Shown: positions 1 to 8,382, numbered from the stretch's first letter. The stretch is 64,000 bases of DNA from Firmicutes bacterium UBA4845 (GCA_002399975.1 DHER01000114.1:1-64000), one strand, 5' to 3'. The notes: generated from the letters alone by a model not told the origin. Made by a program: numbers and translations.

Positions 1-73
1 TAACTAACTGTCAAACTCCCGGTTTGACTTCTCTAGAGTTTGTCGTGTGGGATAATAAACAAGCTCTTGACTT

Positions 74-101
74 TTGGAGGATAATACTGTATTGTTATAA
101 T
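74..101 (+). promoter_or_regulatory. Putative sigma-A promoter of the crcB operon
   Basis: TTGGAG and TATAAT are separated by 16 bp, placing the transcript start just before the fluoride aptamer. A better -35 (TTGACT at 67) lies too far away (23 bp). Confidence 0.5.
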
Positions 102-107
102 ATCTTG

Positions 108-192
108 AAAGGGAATGAAGTTCTCCCTTGGCGAAAGCTGAAACGCATTTAAAGCTGATGACTTCTGCAAGAGTACTGCAGGTATCATCAGC
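108..192 (+). ncRNA. Fluoride riboswitch (crcB motif)
   Basis: The aptamer has the pattern of the crcB motif: a GGGAATG..GTTCTCCC stem-loop at about 111-127, an unpaired AACGC stretch, and the GCTGATGACTTCTGC segment from 164. That last segment also forms the 5' arm of an intrinsic terminator. Known family behaviour is that fluoride binding stabilises the pseudoknot and prevents terminator formation. The two downstream genes are Fluc fluoride channels, which agrees with this identification. Confidence 0.92.
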
Positions 193-199
193 TTTTTTA
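164..199 (+). terminator. Riboswitch-controlled intrinsic terminator
   Basis: GCTGATGA (164-171) pairs with TCATCAGC (185-192), with an inner CTGCA/TGCAG stem, followed by six T residues. The 5' arm overlaps the fluoride aptamer, so it is the expression platform. Confidence 0.9.
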
Positions 200-238
200 T
201 TTTTGAGGAAAAAGCAGAACAGGAGGATTTTGACTACA

Positions 239-703
239 TTGCGAAAATATATTTTTGTTGGAGGCGGCGGATTTATAGGAGCCATACTAAGATATTCAAT
301 AGAACAAATACAAATATATAACTATCAGGAGAAGGTTCCGCTGAATACCTTGTTTATAAATATAAGCGGGGCTTTCCTGCTGGCCTTGATTTTGACCGCT
401 GCATTTGAAGTGTGGGAAATGGACGCGGATATCAGGCTTGGCATAACAACGGGGTTATTAGGGGCATATACCACATTTTCAACGCTTTGCAAAGAAACGG
501 TCGGTCTTATGCAAAGCGGAGATTATTATTCAGCTATTTCATATATTACTGTTTCCACCATGCTAGGACTTGGGGCAGCCTATTTCGGAGTTGTGCTTTC
601 CCGCAAAATCGGCTTAATGGTAACGATGAAAAGAGAAAAACCGGATGACAATATTCCTCCATATACTGAAAAACTGATTAATAATGAAAGTGAGGCGGAA
701 TAA
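239..703 (+). CDS. crcB: Fluoride channel subunit Fluc/CrcB (first copy)
   Basis: Small four-helix membrane protein that, with its partner, exports fluoride through a dual-topology channel. The TTG at 239 is preferred because the product then starts RKYIFVGGGGFIGA, as family members do; AGGAGG lies at 221-226. A TTG at 230 is the alternative, and the open frame extends upstream into the riboswitch. Visible motifs are the N-terminal glycine-rich segment with ILRY, INISGAFL, and GAYTTFST, the family's hallmark. Product is about 154 aa, with a polar C-terminal tail longer than usual. The stop codon abuts the next crcB start, so the two are translationally coupled. Expression should be switched on by fluoride via the upstream riboswitch. 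Confidence 0.92.
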   Translation: MRKYIFVGGGGFIGAILRYSIEQIQIYNYQEKVPLNTLFINISGAFLLALILTAAFEVWEMDADIRLGITTGLLGAYTTFSTLCKETVGLMQSGDYYSAISYITVSTMLGLGAAYFGVVLSRKIGLMVTMKREKPDDNIPPYTEKLINNESEAE

Positions 704-1060
704 ATGAGCTTAATTTTAGTCGGAATAGGCGGAATCTTTGGAGGAATCACCAGGTTCCAATTTGGTAAACTACTATCCCAAAAATCAAATGCAGCCTTTC
801 CGTCAGGGACGTTCATTATCAATATAACCGGTGCGCTGCTTTTAGGAGTCTTGACAAGCATTGACACCGGGAAAAACGTATATCTTTTTTTAGGAGATGG
901 GTTTTTAGGCGCATACACCACGTTTTCAACCTTTATGTATGAAGGTTTTAATCTTTTTCAGGGCAACGATAAGTTTAATGCTTTTTTATATATTCTTGGT
1001 TCTCTTATATTGGGAATAATAGGATACTCTGCTGGGTTCGCAATCGGCAAGCTATTATAA
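704..1060 (+). CDS. crcB: Fluoride channel subunit Fluc/CrcB (second copy)
   Basis: 118-aa paralogue of the preceding gene, starting at the ATG directly after its stop codon. It carries GGIFGGITRF, INITGALLLGVL and GAYTTFST, the same four-helix pattern. Tandem crcB pairs in Firmicutes usually encode heterodimeric Fluc channels in which each gene supplies one fixed orientation; that arrangement is inferred here. Both are controlled by the fluoride riboswitch upstream. Confidence 0.93.
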   Translation: MSLILVGIGGIFGGITRFQFGKLLSQKSNAAFPSGTFIINITGALLLGVLTSIDTGKNVYLFLGDGFLGAYTTFSTFMYEGFNLFQGNDKFNAFLYILGSLILGIIGYSAGFAIGKLL

Positions 1061-1075
1061 AGGAGGGAAAAAAGT

Positions 1076-1189
1076 TTGAAACTAATACGCAGTGGGAAGC
1101 CAATAAAAATGGGTAAAGCAAACAAGCCATTCATTGATGTCTTAACAGATGACCGGAGACAGAGCAGAAACCGCAGTAAACATCAGTAA
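1076..1189 (+). CDS. Small basic ORF of unknown function downstream of crcB
   Basis: A 37-codon frame begins at TTG 1076, eight bases after a strong AGGAGGG (1061-1067), and would be the third cistron of the fluoride operon. The peptide is basic (many K/R), has no clear hydrophobic segment and resembles nothing I recognise. The good ribosome site supports translation; the shortness and lack of homology argue for caution. It could also be a remnant of a longer gene. Confidence 0.35.
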   Translation: MKLIRSGKPIKMGKANKPFIDVLTDDRRQSRNRSKHQ

Positions 1190-1275
1190 GGAATCGGAAT
1201 AACGGAAAGTCCGGTTAATTGAAAATAAACTATTGATTTTTAAGTATAATCATGTTATAATTTGCATAAGATAAA

Positions 1276-1517
1276 GAATAGGCAGTAGCCAAAAATATGG
1301 CTGACCTGTGAATAACTTAGTTTTACATGATATCTTGTGGTCGAGACAGGGTATCTATTTTCTTTGTCCTTTTACGATAACTGTCACTAACATTGCAAAG
1401 GCAATCATTAATGTGAGTGTTTCATATATAGACATCAGGCATCACCACCTTTTGAAAGAGATTTTTACCTCCTTTCATTAGGATGGGTCAGCCATACCCT
1501 GCTATTACTACCTATTC
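1276..1517. repeat. Imperfect inverted repeat forming the 5' ends of the two convergent RNAs
   Basis: Plus-strand 1276-1306 (GAATAGGCAGTAG..ATGGCTGACC) is closely matched, in inverted orientation, by 1487-1517. Both convergent transcripts therefore start with nearly the same roughly 30-nt leader. The repeat encloses the toxin gene. Confidence 0.6.
1355..1435 (-). CDS. Putative holin-like type I toxin, 26 aa
   Basis: The minus-strand ATG at 1435 encodes a 26-residue peptide: a short polar start (MSIYETL), one hydrophobic helix of about 16 residues, and a basic tail (VKGQRK). This is the pattern of the Firmicutes 'putative holin-like toxin' peptides. The ribosome site AAAGGTGGTGAT just upstream is also typical of that group. 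A promoter sits upstream on the same strand (1525-1553) and a convergent RNA is predicted from the plus strand. The family is thought to insert in the membrane and be silenced by an antisense RNA; toxicity here is inferred. Confidence 0.75.
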   Translation of the reverse strand: MSIYETLTLMIAFAMLVTVIVKGQRK

Positions 1518-1524
1518 AAGATAT

Positions 1525-1553
1525 ATTTTATCATATTTTTCCCATGTTTACAA
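1525..1553 (-). promoter_or_regulatory. Promoter of the small toxin gene
   Basis: On the minus strand TTGTAA and TAAAAT are separated by 17 bp. The transcript would start near 1518, giving a leader of about 80 nt before the toxin ATG. The rest of 1436-1600 holds only this leader and AT-rich sequence. Confidence 0.6.
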
Positions 1554-1746
1554 GAAATAAAAGAATAAGAAATTAAGTATGAAGAATGAAGGGTTAAGGA
1601 ATAAGGCATGTTTGTTTCTGACAATTGTTTGCTTACAGATGAACAGCATATTCCTACATGGACTTGCTGCCTTATACATATAATGATTTATTTTCCAAAA
1701 TATCAGATTTCAATATGTTGTTTTTTAAAGCTGCAGCATATAGTAA

Positions 1747-2235
1747 AAAACCGGATTACACATTCAATGCGGTTCTCGTTTGGGAAAGAAGCAAATAGCT
1801 GAAATTCAGAAAGATTATGATGCCATAATTGTAGCTGCAGGCACACCGCATGGCAAAGAAATAACATGGGTTCCAAAATGGAATTATGATGCTGTATATA
1901 CGGCAATTCAGTTTATGGATTTTGTTAATAATGACCAGAACACATATCGTATGCCACATCAAAATTTTGTTGTCAAGGGTGCGGAAGGCGTTGTTATCGG
2001 AGGCGGATCCATGGCAATGGATACAGCAAGAGCAGCATTACGGTTAGGTGCAAAGAAAGTTACTGTTGTCTGTCTTGAAGAAGGAGAATATGTACCTGCT
2101 CATCAGTGGGAAAAAGATGAAGCAATGGAAGAGGGCGTTATTTTTATGGAAGGATACAGCCCAAAAACATATACAGGTCGTGTTAATACTCTTGAAGGAA
2201 TTGATTTCATGAAGGTTAAAGATTTTGACCTGTAA
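1747..2235 (+). pseudogene. Remnant of an FAD/NAD(P)-dependent oxidoreductase (GltD-like)
   Basis: From 1747 the frame reads KTGLHIQCGSRLGKKQIAEIQ and continues through YDAIIVAAG and a second dinucleotide-binding motif GVVIGGGSMAMDTA to a stop at 2235. This matches the interior of glutamate-synthase-small-subunit-like oxidoreductases. The N-terminal FAD fold and the C-terminal third are absent. The frame is closed by a stop just upstream, and the only possible start is an internal TTG (1780) with no ribosome site. It is therefore a decayed fragment, not a functional gene. It lies between the toxin locus and a bidirectional terminator. Confidence 0.8.
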
Positions 2236-2242
2236 ATCATAG

Positions 2243-2290
2243 AAATCATGTATTAAAATCGAATTAACTTTCGTTTTATACATGATTTTT
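2243..2290. terminator. Bidirectional intrinsic terminator
   Basis: AAATCATGTAT-T-AAAA pairs with TTTTATACATGATTT, with T/A runs on both sides. It separates the pseudogene from the convergent gene ending at 2304. Confidence 0.8.
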
Positions 2291-2303
2291 ATTTCCAAAT
2301 ATT

Positions 2304-3266
2304 TTATTCGACTACCTCTATTCCGCAGTAGTTTCCTGTGCCGTCAAATAAGACCTTCCCGGATTTATCCGTTAATTTAACAGAAACCTTACCATTAAGC
2401 CCTTCTTTTATAAAATCATTCATTAATCCGCTTTTAGGTGCTTTCAGCATTCCTCCTGAAAAAGTTATTTTTCCATTAATATTAAGAATGAAATTATTCT
2501 TTTTAATCGAAATTTTAATAGTGCCATTATTATTTTCAATTAATTTCAGTTTGCTTAAATTATAGCTTGCAAATCGATATTCTAAGCCATTGACAATTAA
2601 ATTGCAGATGAAACCGTTAAAAGAAGATGCAAGGAAAGGAATGTGTGCAACAGAACACATAATGCTTGCATCTGAATTTTTAAAATTATTAGATTGAATC
2701 CAAATATATTTCCTCGGAAATGAAGTGCCCCAGTCTTTTTCTACATATCCTTTTCCTTTATTGAAATCAAGGGTTTCTTCATTAACAATTATAGAACCTT
2801 TAAGATTATGGTTCATGCTGACTATTTCATGGTAGCATTCCATAAATGGTATGTAGGCAAAAAATCCCATTGTATTAGGAAATATAAGATTTGTTTTTAT
2901 TTTAGTAAATTTAGAAAAATTAATTTTTCCATGTAAATAACATTCGTTTGCATGCAGATCAAGTTCCATACCATTACAACTGAATTTATTGCTTCCAATG
3001 CTTATACTGAATGGATCATCAGTATATTTGAAATCATTTATTGTAAATTTATGATAATTTGTTTCAATTTTATCGGAATCCATATTGTATATTATTGTCT
3101 GGATAAAAGCATGTTTATCATATGTATCAATAGATACTCCTGGAATTACGCTGAAAACATTTTTCAAATCTGCCGACACGTTTTTGAAATACCATCCTTC
3201 AAAATATTTATCGGTTTTGTTTCTTCCCTGGAATAATTCGGGATATTTTATAAGCTTTAAGTTCAT
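2304..3266 (-). CDS. Tocopherol cyclase family protein
   Basis: 320-aa soluble protein with the signature YFEGWYFKN near residue 22 and the later segment KGYVEKDWGTSFPRKYIW, both typical of the tocopherol-cyclase-like beta-barrel family (PF14249). Plant members close the chromanol ring of vitamin E. Members in anaerobic Firmicutes have no known tocopherol pathway and their substrate is unknown. It is transcribed alone, with a terminator at 2243-2290. Start at ATG 3266. I am confident of the family but not of any reaction. Confidence 0.8.
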   Translation of the reverse strand: MNLKLIKYPELFQGRNKTDKYFEGWYFKNVSADLKNVFSVIPGVSIDTYDKHAFIQTIIYNMDSDKIETNYHKFTINDFKYTDDPFSISIGSNKFSCNGMELDLHANECYLHGKINFSKFTKIKTNLIFPNTMGFFAYIPFMECYHEIVSMNHNLKGSIIVNEETLDFNKGKGYVEKDWGTSFPRKYIWIQSNNFKNSDASIMCSVAHIPFLASSFNGFICNLIVNGLEYRFASYNLSKLKLIENNNGTIKISIKKNNFILNINGKITFSGGMLKAPKSGLMNDFIKEGLNGKVSVKLTDKSGKVLFDGTGNYCGIEVVE

Positions 3267-3434
3267 TATATCAAATCTCCAATAATATATTATCTAAAAT
3301 ATAGTATTATCTTATATATTTTCCTTATACAATAGAGTGGGAGAATAGTAAAAAAGTAGTAGAATTATTATTTTCTATACAGTATAATGTTACAAGCAAT
3401 AATAATGTGTGATTAAGGTATCAAGGAGGGTAAA

Positions 3435-3959
3435 GTGAGTACAGTTTATGTTAGAAAAGCTACAGGAAAAGATTTAAGCGCCATTATGCCTATTATTGAC
3501 TACGCAAAACAATTACTGAAATCAGACGGCAGTCAACAATGGCAAAATGGTAATCCTAATGAGAAAATAATCCTTGATGATATCAGAAAAGGCTATTGTT
3601 ATCTTTTAATAGTTGACGGGCAAATTGCTGGGACTTCCACATTATTGACCGAACCCGATCCAAATTATGAAGTAATTATTGACGGCTCATGGGAAAATAA
3701 CGAAAGTATTTATGCAACTTTTCATCGCATTGCTATTTCCGATAAATTTAGGGGAATGCATCTTTCTTCTTATTTATTTTCAAATCTGCTCAGTTTGGCA
3801 TACAATCAAGGATTAAGAGATTTTAGAATAGATACTCATGAAATGAATTTACGTATGCAAGGATTGATTGAAAAAATTGGATTCAAATATAGAGGCAGAA
3901 TTTTTGTTGATTCTACCCCTCATGGTGAGCGTAAAGCTTATGAACTTCACTTGGATTAA
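3435..3959 (+). CDS. GNAT family N-acetyltransferase
   Basis: 174 aa with the GNAT fold: beta-1 at the start (VYVRKATGKDL), a central strand FHRIAIS followed by the acetyl-CoA loop KFRGMHLSSYL, and the C-terminal LIEKIGFKYRGRI. The start is GTG 3435, placed well behind AGGAGGG. The donor is acetyl-CoA; the acceptor cannot be predicted. It is a single gene, about 110 bp ahead of ferritin, with no terminator visible between them. Confidence 0.85.
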   Translation: MSTVYVRKATGKDLSAIMPIIDYAKQLLKSDGSQQWQNGNPNEKIILDDIRKGYCYLLIVDGQIAGTSTLLTEPDPNYEVIIDGSWENNESIYATFHRIAISDKFRGMHLSSYLFSNLLSLAYNQGLRDFRIDTHEMNLRMQGLIEKIGFKYRGRIFVDSTPHGERKAYELHLD

Positions 3960-4068
3960 GTATATGGAATAGGCAATTAGTGAAAAGTAAAGATTTAAAA
4001 TCTTATGTTTCAAACACACTAGAGATGGTATAATATAATTATAACATTTATACTGGAGGAGATTTGAA

Positions 4069-4548
4069 ATGAGTAAATTATATGATGGTTTAAATGAACA
4101 AATGAATTTTGAATTGGAATCTGCATACATATATGCAACAATGTCAGCATACTTGAATGAGCAAAACATGAAAGGGATGACACATTTTATTGATAAACAG
4201 GTAGAAGAAGAAATTGAACATGCAAAAAAAATCAAAAATTTTCTTCAGGAAACCGGATATGGTATAAAATATCATTCCCTAAATCCGGGTGAAGGAAAAT
4301 TTGCTTCAATCTATGAAGTGTTTCAGAAAGCTCTCGCTCACGAAAAAGTTGTAACATCCAAAATTCATGATTTAGCCGCACAGGCAAGAGAAGAAGGAGA
4401 ACAAAGGGTACTAAATCTTCTTGCGTGGTTTGTGGATGAACAAATAGAAGAAGAGGATACTTTCACCGTGCTGGTCGAAAGATTAGAAAGAATTAACGAT
4501 CAGTGGGATGGGCTCTATATTCTTGATGGTGAAATGGGACAAAGATAA
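4069..4548 (+). CDS. ftn: Non-heme ferritin
   Basis: 159-aa ferritin subunit that oxidises and stores iron in a 24-mer. The ferroxidase ligands can be lined up with E. coli FtnA at a constant offset of two: E15, E48, H51, E92 and Q125. The first helix reads LNEQMNFELESAYIY as in bacterial ferritins. A TATAAT at 4029-4034 and a GGAGGAG ribosome site precede the ATG. A strong terminator follows at 4573, so the gene is monocistronic. Confidence 0.95.
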   Translation: MSKLYDGLNEQMNFELESAYIYATMSAYLNEQNMKGMTHFIDKQVEEEIEHAKKIKNFLQETGYGIKYHSLNPGEGKFASIYEVFQKALAHEKVVTSKIHDLAAQAREEGEQRVLNLLAWFVDEQIEEEDTFTVLVERLERINDQWDGLYILDGEMGQR

Positions 4549-4572
4549 AAATTGGGAAATGGCTACACATAC

Positions 4573-4607
4573 AAAGCCCCTCAGAAGGTTAGTTCTGAGG
4601 GGCTTTT
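4573..4607 (+). terminator. Intrinsic terminator of ferritin gene
   Basis: AAGCCCCTCAGAA pairs perfectly with TTCTGAGGGGCTT over a 6-nt loop, followed by a T run. It may also help stop the convergent osmoprotectant operon. Confidence 0.93.
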
Positions 4608-4666
4608 ATCAAAGTACTGAAGAAATTTCCTTTTAGTCTGAGAGAACTGTAATTTTAATTGTAAAT

Positions 4667-6382
4667 TTATTCAATCCAACTTGCAACTTTTTCCGGATTT
4701 TTATCAATCCAATTTTGAGCAGCAACGGTTGGACCAACGTCTTGAAGTTCTAACATGACACTTTGCATATCTTCAACAGTCCAGTTAAAGTTATCTATTA
4801 CACGATAAACTTCAGGCATATCTTCTTCAAGGCCTTCTCTGGCAAATGAGACGACAAACTCACCTTCACCCATAGTCAGCTTGGGATCTTCTAAGATCTT
4901 CAAATCATATTTTTCATACATCCAATGAGGTTTCCAGCCGGTTGTAATAAAGTCTTCTTTACTGGCTATGGCTTTGTCCAGCTCTGCCAGCATGGCACCC
5001 GTGGATGACGTGCTTAATGTCCAATCACTTAAATTTTCATAATCATTCATTAGTTTCTGGGCCAAAGCGGTGACACCTGCTCCTGGCTCAATTCCTGTAA
5101 TAGTTTTATTCGCTTCATCCGTTAAATCGGCTATAGAATTGACATCCATGTAGGCAGGCACGGTTATCCCGTTAATAGCACCTTCCAAATTAGGCCCAAG
5201 GTTAATCATTTGATCACCATATTGTTCATATAAAAAACCGTGTGAATCAGGTAACCATGGAGCCACTGTGGCATCTGCTGTACCGCTGGCAATCGAGCTG
5301 AATACAATAGCTGGATCGAGCTCAGAGATTTTAACCGTATATCCCAAATCCTCTAAAACAATTTTTATCACATTGGCAGAAGCAATTTCACTATCCCATT
5401 GAACACTAGCTAAGGTAACTGTTTTATCATTATCTTGATCAAGAGAATAATAAATTGTGCCACTTACCAAGAATAAAATGACTGCTAAAGATCCTGCCAA
5501 TATGGCATGTTGCCTTTTTTTAGCCTGTTTAGGACTTGTTGCCCTGTCAGTTTTGTTGACATTTTGAGTAAAGCGGTCAATGATGATTGCTAAGATAACT
5601 AAAGCTGAACCATTAACAAATCCATTTCCTACTTCTGCTCTTTGTAGTGCCTGTAACACTCCTTCTCCTAGCCCTGGAGCACCAATCATTGAAGCTGTAA
5701 CGACCATCGACAAAGCCAACATTGTGGTCTGGTTGATTCCTGCAAAAATCGTATTTTTAGCCAGTGGCAATTCAAGTTTAATCATTTTTTGCCAACCGGT
5801 ACTGCCAAATGAGTCAGAAGCTTCGGTTAATTCCTCAGGTATTTGGCGTATACCTAAATTTGTGAACCGTACGGTCGGCGGCAAAGCAAAGATAACGGAT
5901 GCGAAAACACCCGGTACCATGCCAATACCAAAGAAGGCAACGGCTGGAATTAAGTAAACAAAGGAGGGCATAGTTTGCATAAAATCAAGAATTGGTGTAA
6001 TGACCCCTTTGGCACGTTCACTTTTTGACATCCAAATACCTAATGGTATACCCAATATAACTGAAATTATTGTAGCAATAATAACCAGCGTGAGAGTATT
6101 AATTAAATTAATCCATAGGTTCTGGTTTAGTACAAAAAGAAGACCAATAAATGTAAAAACCGTTAAACTAATTTTTTTGTTTGATATAAAATATATAATT
6201 ATAGACAATACAATTATAAAAATAAGTGGTGGAATTATAAGTAAAGTTTCAACCATCCCGTTCATCACAGTGCTTCCAACTGTTTGAATGGAAGCAAAGA
6301 AACCGGCAAGTGTAGTCGTTAACCAATTGGTAAACATTTCAATCCATTCAGCCAATGGAAGTGGCGTTTGTAAAAATGTCAT
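4667..6382 (-). CDS. opuAC: Glycine betaine/osmoprotectant ABC transporter permease-substrate-binding fusion (OpuABC type)
   Basis: 571 aa, combining two proteins that are separate in many bacteria. Residues about 1-275 form a ProW-like permease with several membrane segments and the coupling-loop region EELTEASDSFGSTGWQKM. A further transmembrane segment near 295-315 anchors residues about 320-571. These form a substrate-binding domain with VQWDSE and the Trp-containing GWKPHWMYEKY typical of betaine-binding proteins. The fusion resembles Lactococcus OpuABC. Its start overlaps the stop of the ATPase gene by one base (TAATG), so both are coupled. It probably imports glycine betaine or related compatible solutes. 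Confidence 0.92.
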   Translation of the reverse strand: MTFLQTPLPLAEWIEMFTNWLTTTLAGFFASIQTVGSTVMNGMVETLLIIPPLIFIIVLSIIIYFISNKKISLTVFTFIGLLFVLNQNLWINLINTLTLVIIATIISVILGIPLGIWMSKSERAKGVITPILDFMQTMPSFVYLIPAVAFFGIGMVPGVFASVIFALPPTVRFTNLGIRQIPEELTEASDSFGSTGWQKMIKLELPLAKNTIFAGINQTTMLALSMVVTASMIGAPGLGEGVLQALQRAEVGNGFVNGSALVILAIIIDRFTQNVNKTDRATSPKQAKKRQHAILAGSLAVILFLVSGTIYYSLDQDNDKTVTLASVQWDSEIASANVIKIVLEDLGYTVKISELDPAIVFSSIASGTADATVAPWLPDSHGFLYEQYGDQMINLGPNLEGAINGITVPAYMDVNSIADLTDEANKTITGIEPGAGVTALAQKLMNDYENLSDWTLSTSSTGAMLAELDKAIASKEDFITTGWKPHWMYEKYDLKILEDPKLTMGEGEFVVSFAREGLEEDMPEVYRVIDNFNWTVEDMQSVMLELQDVGPTVAAQNWIDKNPEKVASWIE

Positions 6383-7569
6383 TATTTTTTCACCTCACTT
6401 GTCTTAGCTAAAGCATCAATAATCGTTCCATGGGGGATAACACCTAGCAATCGTTCGCCATCGACTACTACAATTGGAGCAGGCGATTGATTACCTACTT
6501 CAAACAAATCAGCAACTAGAGTATCTTTATCAACACGGGTCACATTTGGATTTACAGCTGATTTAGCTCTTTTCCCGGTTCGCTTAGTTTCCAATACATC
6601 CTCTGCATTTAGATAACCTAATAATTTACCTTCCCGATTAACGGCTAACAATAAATCCACACCTTCATGACTCATCTGATTCAAAATAACACTTGGTCCA
6701 TCATTATCGATGTTCACCTTAATTGCCGGCACCATTATATTGCCAGCAGTTAATACTTTGGAACGATCCACTTCTTCAACGAAGTCACGGACATATTCGT
6801 TTGCAGGTTGTGTCAATATTTCTTCTCCAGTTCCGATTTGTACAATTTCACCATCTTTCATAATAGCGATACGGTCGCCGATTCTCAATGCTTCATTTAA
6901 ATCATGAGTGATAAATACAATTGTTTTTTTAACTGTATTTTGTAGATCAATTAACTCATCTTGCATTTCATGGCGGATTAACGGGTCCAGCGCAGAAAAG
7001 GCTTCATCCATCAATAGGATTTCGGGATCATTGGCTAAAGCGCGGGCAATACCCACACGCTGTTGCATACCGCCAGAAAGTTGATCTGGATATTGATCTT
7101 TAAAGCTAAGTAAACCTGAATTTTCTAATGCTTTTTCTGCTCTTTCACGACGTTCTTTTTTATCAATTCCCTGAAGTTCCAGTCCATATTCGGTATTTTT
7201 AAGTATGGTTCGATGAGGAAAAAGAGCAAAGTTTTGAAACACCATGTTAATTTTGGTGCGTCTTACTTCACGCAGTCTTTTCTTATCTAATTTCGAAATA
7301 TTAACATCATCAATATAGATTTCTCCTGCAGTAGGTTGAATCAATCGATTCAGCAATCGAACCAGAGTTGATTTTCCACTACCGGATAGACCCATAATAA
7401 CAAAAACTTCATTTTCATTAATCTCTAAATTAACATTGTTAACCCCTACAGTCGCACCTGTGGCTTCGAAAATTTCTTCTTTTGATTTGTTCTGTTTTAG
7501 CATATTCAAAGCACTTTTCGTTTTCTTTCCAAAAATTTTTGTGAGATTTTTGATTCTTATTTTTCCCAT
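6382..7569 (-). CDS. opuAA: Glycine betaine ABC transporter ATP-binding protein with CBS domains
   Basis: 395-aa ATPase of the ProV/OpuAA type. It has Walker [10 protein letters not shown], the signature LSGGMQQR, Walker B ILLMDEA, and a switch histidine in VFITHD. Residues about 270-395 form tandem CBS domains, which in the Lactococcus homologue sense ionic strength and membrane state. It is first in a two-gene operon with the permease-binding fusion. A consensus promoter lies upstream at 7627-7655. Confidence 0.93.
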   Translation of the reverse strand: MGKIRIKNLTKIFGKKTKSALNMLKQNKSKEEIFEATGATVGVNNVNLEINENEVFVIMGLSGSGKSTLVRLLNRLIQPTAGEIYIDDVNISKLDKKRLREVRRTKINMVFQNFALFPHRTILKNTEYGLELQGIDKKERRERAEKALENSGLLSFKDQYPDQLSGGMQQRVGIARALANDPEILLMDEAFSALDPLIRHEMQDELIDLQNTVKKTIVFITHDLNEALRIGDRIAIMKDGEIVQIGTGEEILTQPANEYVRDFVEEVDRSKVLTAGNIMVPAIKVNIDNDGPSVILNQMSHEGVDLLLAVNREGKLLGYLNAEDVLETKRTGKRAKSAVNPNVTRVDKDTLVADLFEVGNQSPAPIVVVDGERLLGVIPHGTIIDALAKTSEVKK

Positions 7570-7626
7570 GTTTATTACGCTCCTTCATTCTCATGGTTTA
7601 AAAAGGAAATGTTATTAAACTACGTT

Positions 7627-7655
7627 ATGTTAACATATACCCAAATCTTTGTCAA
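7627..7655 (-). promoter_or_regulatory. Sigma-A promoter of the opuA operon
   Basis: The minus strand has TTGACA-17 bp-TAACAT. GTTAACAT overlaps the -10. The 7570-7894 interval otherwise contains only this promoter and the divergent csoR promoter. Confidence 0.75.
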
Positions 7656-7789
7656 AAAGCATACATCCTGGAAGTGCGTTATACCTTAGAAAGCATCAAG
7701 CATTAAGATGACAAAATTTTTTTTTAATTGTTCTCTTATTATGCACAATTTTTCTATCAATAAACTTGAGTGTTGATTATATTTCCCTA

Positions 7790-7818
7790 TTGTTTTATTC
7801 ATAATGATAGCATATAAT
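7790..7818 (+). promoter_or_regulatory. Promoter of the CsoR-family gene
   Basis: TTGTTT-17 bp-TATAAT, ending 77 bp before the ATG. I saw no GC-rich CsoR-type operator here. Confidence 0.6.
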
Positions 7819-7894
7819 ATAGGATAATATGTAAGTTACCGTCGATTTCAAAATACACCATTTGCTCATGGAGAGTATAGGGAGGATCTGTATT

Positions 7895-8251
7895 ATGGAT
7901 AAATCTAATTTAGAAGTACCAAAGGATAATAATATGACTTGTAATGAAACGGTAGATAGCCACAGTGAAAAAAAACACGTTCATAGTCATAAACACCAAA
8001 GTACAAAGGCAGTATTAAATAGATTGTCTCGTGCAAGCGGGCATCTGGAATCGGTAAAACGTATGATAGAGGGTGGAAAGGACTGCAGTGAAGTATTGAT
8101 TCAGCTGTCAGCCGTAATAGCAGCCCTTAATAATGCAGGCAAGGTTATTTTAAAAGATCATTTGGAACATTGCATTGTGGATGCAGTCGAGTCAGGAGAT
8201 AAAGATGCCATAACAAATCTGAATAAGGCAATTGATAGTTTTATAAAATAA
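7895..8251 (+). CDS. csoR: CsoR/FrmR-family metal-sensing repressor
   Basis: 118-aa all-helical repressor. ATG 7895 is chosen because GGGAGG (7880-7885) is correctly spaced from it. C64, H89 and C93 keep the exact 25- and 4-residue spacing of the Cu(I) ligands of CsoR, so copper sensing is likely. The N-terminal 35 residues carry five His and one Cys, an unusual extension that could bind metal. No copper ATPase or chaperone gene lies nearby, so its target is elsewhere or is itself. A terminator follows at 8299. Confidence 0.88.
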   Translation: MDKSNLEVPKDNNMTCNETVDSHSEKKHVHSHKHQSTKAVLNRLSRASGHLESVKRMIEGGKDCSEVLIQLSAVIAALNNAGKVILKDHLEHCIVDAVESGDKDAITNLNKAIDSFIK

Positions 8252-8298
8252 TTATACAATATTAATACTAACTTTTTTATTATTAAATATATAAGAAC

Positions 8299-8327
8299 AA
8301 GGCAGTCATAAATTTTGGCTGCCTTTT
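8299..8327 (+). terminator. Intrinsic terminator after csoR
   Basis: AAGGCAG/CTGCCTT stem followed by TTTT. Confidence 0.75.
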
Positions 8328-8366
8328 CATATGTGCTCAGCATGGGCACGAAAAATAAAGACCGCT

Positions 8367-8382
8367 GATGCAATAATGCATC
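8367..8382. promoter_or_regulatory. Candidate upstream activator site (GATGCA-N4-TGCATC)
   Basis: Perfect palindrome with spacer ATAA, ending 62 bp before the -24 element at 8445. The same palindrome occurs upstream of the promoter at 17049, and variants occur near 12104, 15478 and 15910. Confidence 0.7.

Larger units (their letters stand above)
1233..1517 (+). ncRNA. Putative antisense (antitoxin) RNA of a type I toxin locus, with promoter
   Basis: A near-consensus promoter TTGATT-17 bp-TATAAT (1233-1261) points into the 3' end of the small toxin gene on the opposite strand. No coding frame follows it. The expected transcript begins near 1268 and contains a 5' hairpin (AGGCAGTAGCC pairing with GGCTGACCT). 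It would overlap the toxin mRNA over its length, as expected for an RNA antitoxin. The 3' end is not obvious; a GGGT..ACCC hairpin near 1486-1500 is one possibility. Confidence 0.5.

Noticed and set aside
1608..1802. 64-aa frame upstream of the oxidoreductase remnant
   Set aside because: Out of frame with the recognisable remnant and without a ribosome site; it is chance reading of decayed sequence.
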